A program made the position numbers and the translations under genes. This document shows positions 12,224 to 13,763 of a DNA stretch of 13,763 bases, piece by piece (within the stretch, counting starts at the first letter, position 1; each line of letters begins with the position of its first letter). Origin of the DNA: JAXMAR01 sp046350295 (lineage in GTDB: Bacteria > Planctomycetota > Planctomycetia > Gemmatales > Gemmataceae); contig JAXMAR010000079.1 in assembly GCA_046350295.1 (NCBI GenBank), positions 1 through 13,763 of the forward strand, in the 5' to 3' direction. The notes beneath the pieces were generated by a model. The model saw only the letters and a program-made list of their open reading frames with translations, made no database searches and was not told the DNA's origin.

Positions 12224-13763
12224 TCAGGGGGCGATCGGGCTCTTGCCTTTCGTCGGCTTGTGCTTCAACAGTTCCATCGCCTCGGCGCGGAACAGATTCA
12301 GCTCTTCGATCTGCGCCGGCTCCAGGTCGCGCTGGGCATCCGTCCAGCGGACGGCCCAGGCGAGGTAGTCCTGGGCTCGGGCCGGTTCGCCCAGATGGTG
12401 ATAGCTCATGGCCAGGAAGTAGAGGTCGCAGGCCAGGCCCTTGTCATCTTGCTTGGCGAGGTTGGGGTGGAGCATTTCCACCGCCTCGCGATACCGGTCG
12501 AGACGATAGTACGCCACGCCGAGGGTGTTGCGGAAAACGACGTTGTCCTTGGCGAGTTGCACGGCATGCTCCGCCAGGGGCAACGCCGCCTTCACGTCAC
12601 GCAACGGCACGGGCGCCGTCAGGTAAGCCCAGGCCAGGTTGTTGCAGGACAGCGCGTTGTCCGGGTCCGCCTCGATCTGGGCCGCGTAGCGCGCGATGCA
12701 GCGGCGGGCTTTTTCCTCGCGCGTCAGGACCTCCTTGCCGAGAGCGCCGGCGCGAACCTCAACGTTGAGCGGCGCCGACCTTTTCGCCCTCGCATCGGCC
12801 GGCCGGAATTCGGGCCACTTCCAATCCAGGCCAATACCTTTGAGCCGCTCGCGCATGGCACGCAGGTCCCAGACATGGATCGCCTTGGCATAGTGAGCCG
12901 TCACCACCAGTTGCGTTCCGTCGGGCGTGAAGCCCATCCAGCCGGCGCGATCGCCGTGCGGGTCTTCCAGCTTGGCCACCGTCCGTCCGGTCGCGACTTC
13001 CTTGAGATGAATGACGGCCGGCGCGACTTCGAGGGCCATGAGGGCCCCGTCCGGCGAAAAGGCCACGTACCCGGGATAGAGCGCGACTTCCTTCTCCAGG
13101 CGGCGGATCGGTCGCAAGGTCTCCAGGTCCCAGAAAGTGAACGCGTCACCGCGGCAGATGATCAGAGTGCGACTGTCGGGCGTGAAGAAAACCTGCGTCA
13201 TCGTGCCGAGAATCCATTCGTGGAGCATTTCTCCGCTCTTGGCGTTCCAGAGCCGGACCCGATCCGAGTGCCAGCCGCTGCTCGCGGCCCACCGGCCATC
13301 CCGGCTGAGAGCGACAAAGCAAGCCTTGGCGTGTGCCAACAGCTGAAGCGAGTCGCTCGTGGCATCCAGGAGCGCGCCGGCGCCCGCCGTCTCGCCGATC
13401 AGGGCCAGCGTGCGGCCGTCCGGGGTGGCCACGCATCGTTCCGGCACGAACGGCGCCGCGATCCGGCGCGGCGGACCGAGGCGAAGCTCGTTGTCCACCC
13501 CGGTGCTCTTCTCGATCGTCCAGCGCTGCAGGCCGTCGACGCTGCAGGCGAGCAAAGCGCCGGCGTCCTGAAAAAGGAGACAATGGCTTCGGGTGGGAAG
13601 CCCGGCCAGTTCCCGACCGGTGGCGAGGTCCCAGAGCCGGTCCCCCTCGTGGCCCATGCCAAGCGCCAGGAGGCGGCCATCGGGACTGATGCCGCCGTCG
13701 TAGTAGGCTCCGCGGCCGGTCCCCAGACTACTGACGATCGTTCGGTATTCGTTGCTTGGCGTC
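12224..13763 (-). CDS. WD40-repeat / TPR protein, C-terminal part (start beyond window)
   Basis: The frame is open to the right edge without a stop, so the gene starts outside; an ATG at 13657 lies inside a WD40 blade and is not the start. The 512 visible residues begin with propeller blades: SPDGRLLALG, RLWDLATG (near 13630), RLWNAKSGEM, FWDLETL and HVWDLRAM. From about 12730 downward comes a helical TPR-like region, with ARRCIARYAAQIEADPDN, CNNLAWAYL, RNTLGVAYYRLDRYREAV and LYFLAMSYHHLGEPARAQDY. In Gemmata-type bacteria this WD40-plus-TPR tail often ends large proteins that begin with a serine/threonine kinase domain. That N terminus is not in the window, so the kinase link is inference. 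The protein is probably a signalling or scaffold protein. Confidence 0.88.
   Translation of the reverse strand, partial: TPSNEYRTIVSSLGTGRGAYYDGGISPDGRLLALGMGHEGDRLWDLATGRELAGLPTRSHCLLFQDAGALLACSVDGLQRWTIEKSTGVDNELRLGPPRRIAAPFVPERCVATPDGRTLALIGETAGAGALLDATSDSLQLLAHAKACFVALSRDGRWAASSGWHSDRVRLWNAKSGEMLHEWILGTMTQVFFTPDSRTLIICRGDAFTFWDLETLRPIRRLEKEVALYPGYVAFSPDGALMALEVAPAVIHLKEVATGRTVAKLEDPHGDRAGWMGFTPDGTQLVVTAHYAKAIHVWDLRAMRERLKGIGLDWKWPEFRPADARAKRSAPLNVEVRAGALGKEVLTREEKARRCIARYAAQIEADPDNALSCNNLAWAYLTAPVPLRDVKAALPLAEHAVQLAKDNVVFRNTLGVAYYRLDRYREAVEMLHPNLAKQDDKGLACDLYFLAMSYHHLGEPARAQDYLAWAVRWTDAQRDLEPAQIEELNLFRAEAMELLKHKPTKGKSPIAP

Overview
The window looks like a stretch of chromosome from a Planctomycetota bacterium, most likely of the Gemmata type (Gemmataceae). 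This rests on gene content, not a database search. The supporting genes are a DUF1501 protein, a two-copy DUF1080 (3-keto-disaccharide hydrolase) protein, a Gfo/Idh/MocA oxidoreductase with a signal peptide, a zinc-ribbon/WD40 protein, a WD40-TPR protein, and a large surface protein whose N terminus carries an LExLEDR motif. The DNA is GC-rich with strong third-position bias, which gives many long but meaningless antisense frames.

Positions 1-5240 hold four minus-strand genes in the order of transcription: secreted Gfo/Idh/MocA oxidoreductase (5240-4233), DUF1080 protein (4149-3106), DUF1501 protein (from 2948 or further upstream, to 1614) and a membrane-anchored zinc-ribbon/WD40 protein (1532 to beyond the left edge). 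A neutral-ceramidase-like exported hydrolase (5481-6818) is divergent from them. The first three minus-strand products and the ceramidase-like protein all appear exported, and together they suggest handling of sugars or lipids outside the cytoplasm. The gaps between these genes hold palindromic elements that look like dispersed intergenic repeats.

Positions 6819-8862 are an accessory-looking segment. They carry two overlapping small plus-strand genes (7128-7568 and 7552-7989) that could be a toxin-antitoxin-like pair, an orphan small gene (8043-8426), and a 5' fragment of a probable nucleotidyltransferase gene (8487-8696) that breaks off near 8640 into unrelated, less GC-rich DNA.

Positions 8863-12072 (minus) encode one large beta-helix / cadherin-like / Ig-like / RTX surface protein. 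Its reading frame is intact at both ends but broken by about five single-base shifts packed into roughly 300 bases (about 10705-11005). This points to a pseudogene, a recently damaged gene or a local assembly fault. Positions 12224-13763 (minus) hold the C-terminal part of a WD40-TPR protein whose start lies beyond the right edge.

I see no rRNA, tRNA, CRISPR array, complete insertion sequence or phage gene. The strongest leads are the clustered frameshifts, the unusual start of the DUF1501 gene, the small overlapping gene pair with its misplaced ribosome binding site, and the nested palindrome at 3024-3083.
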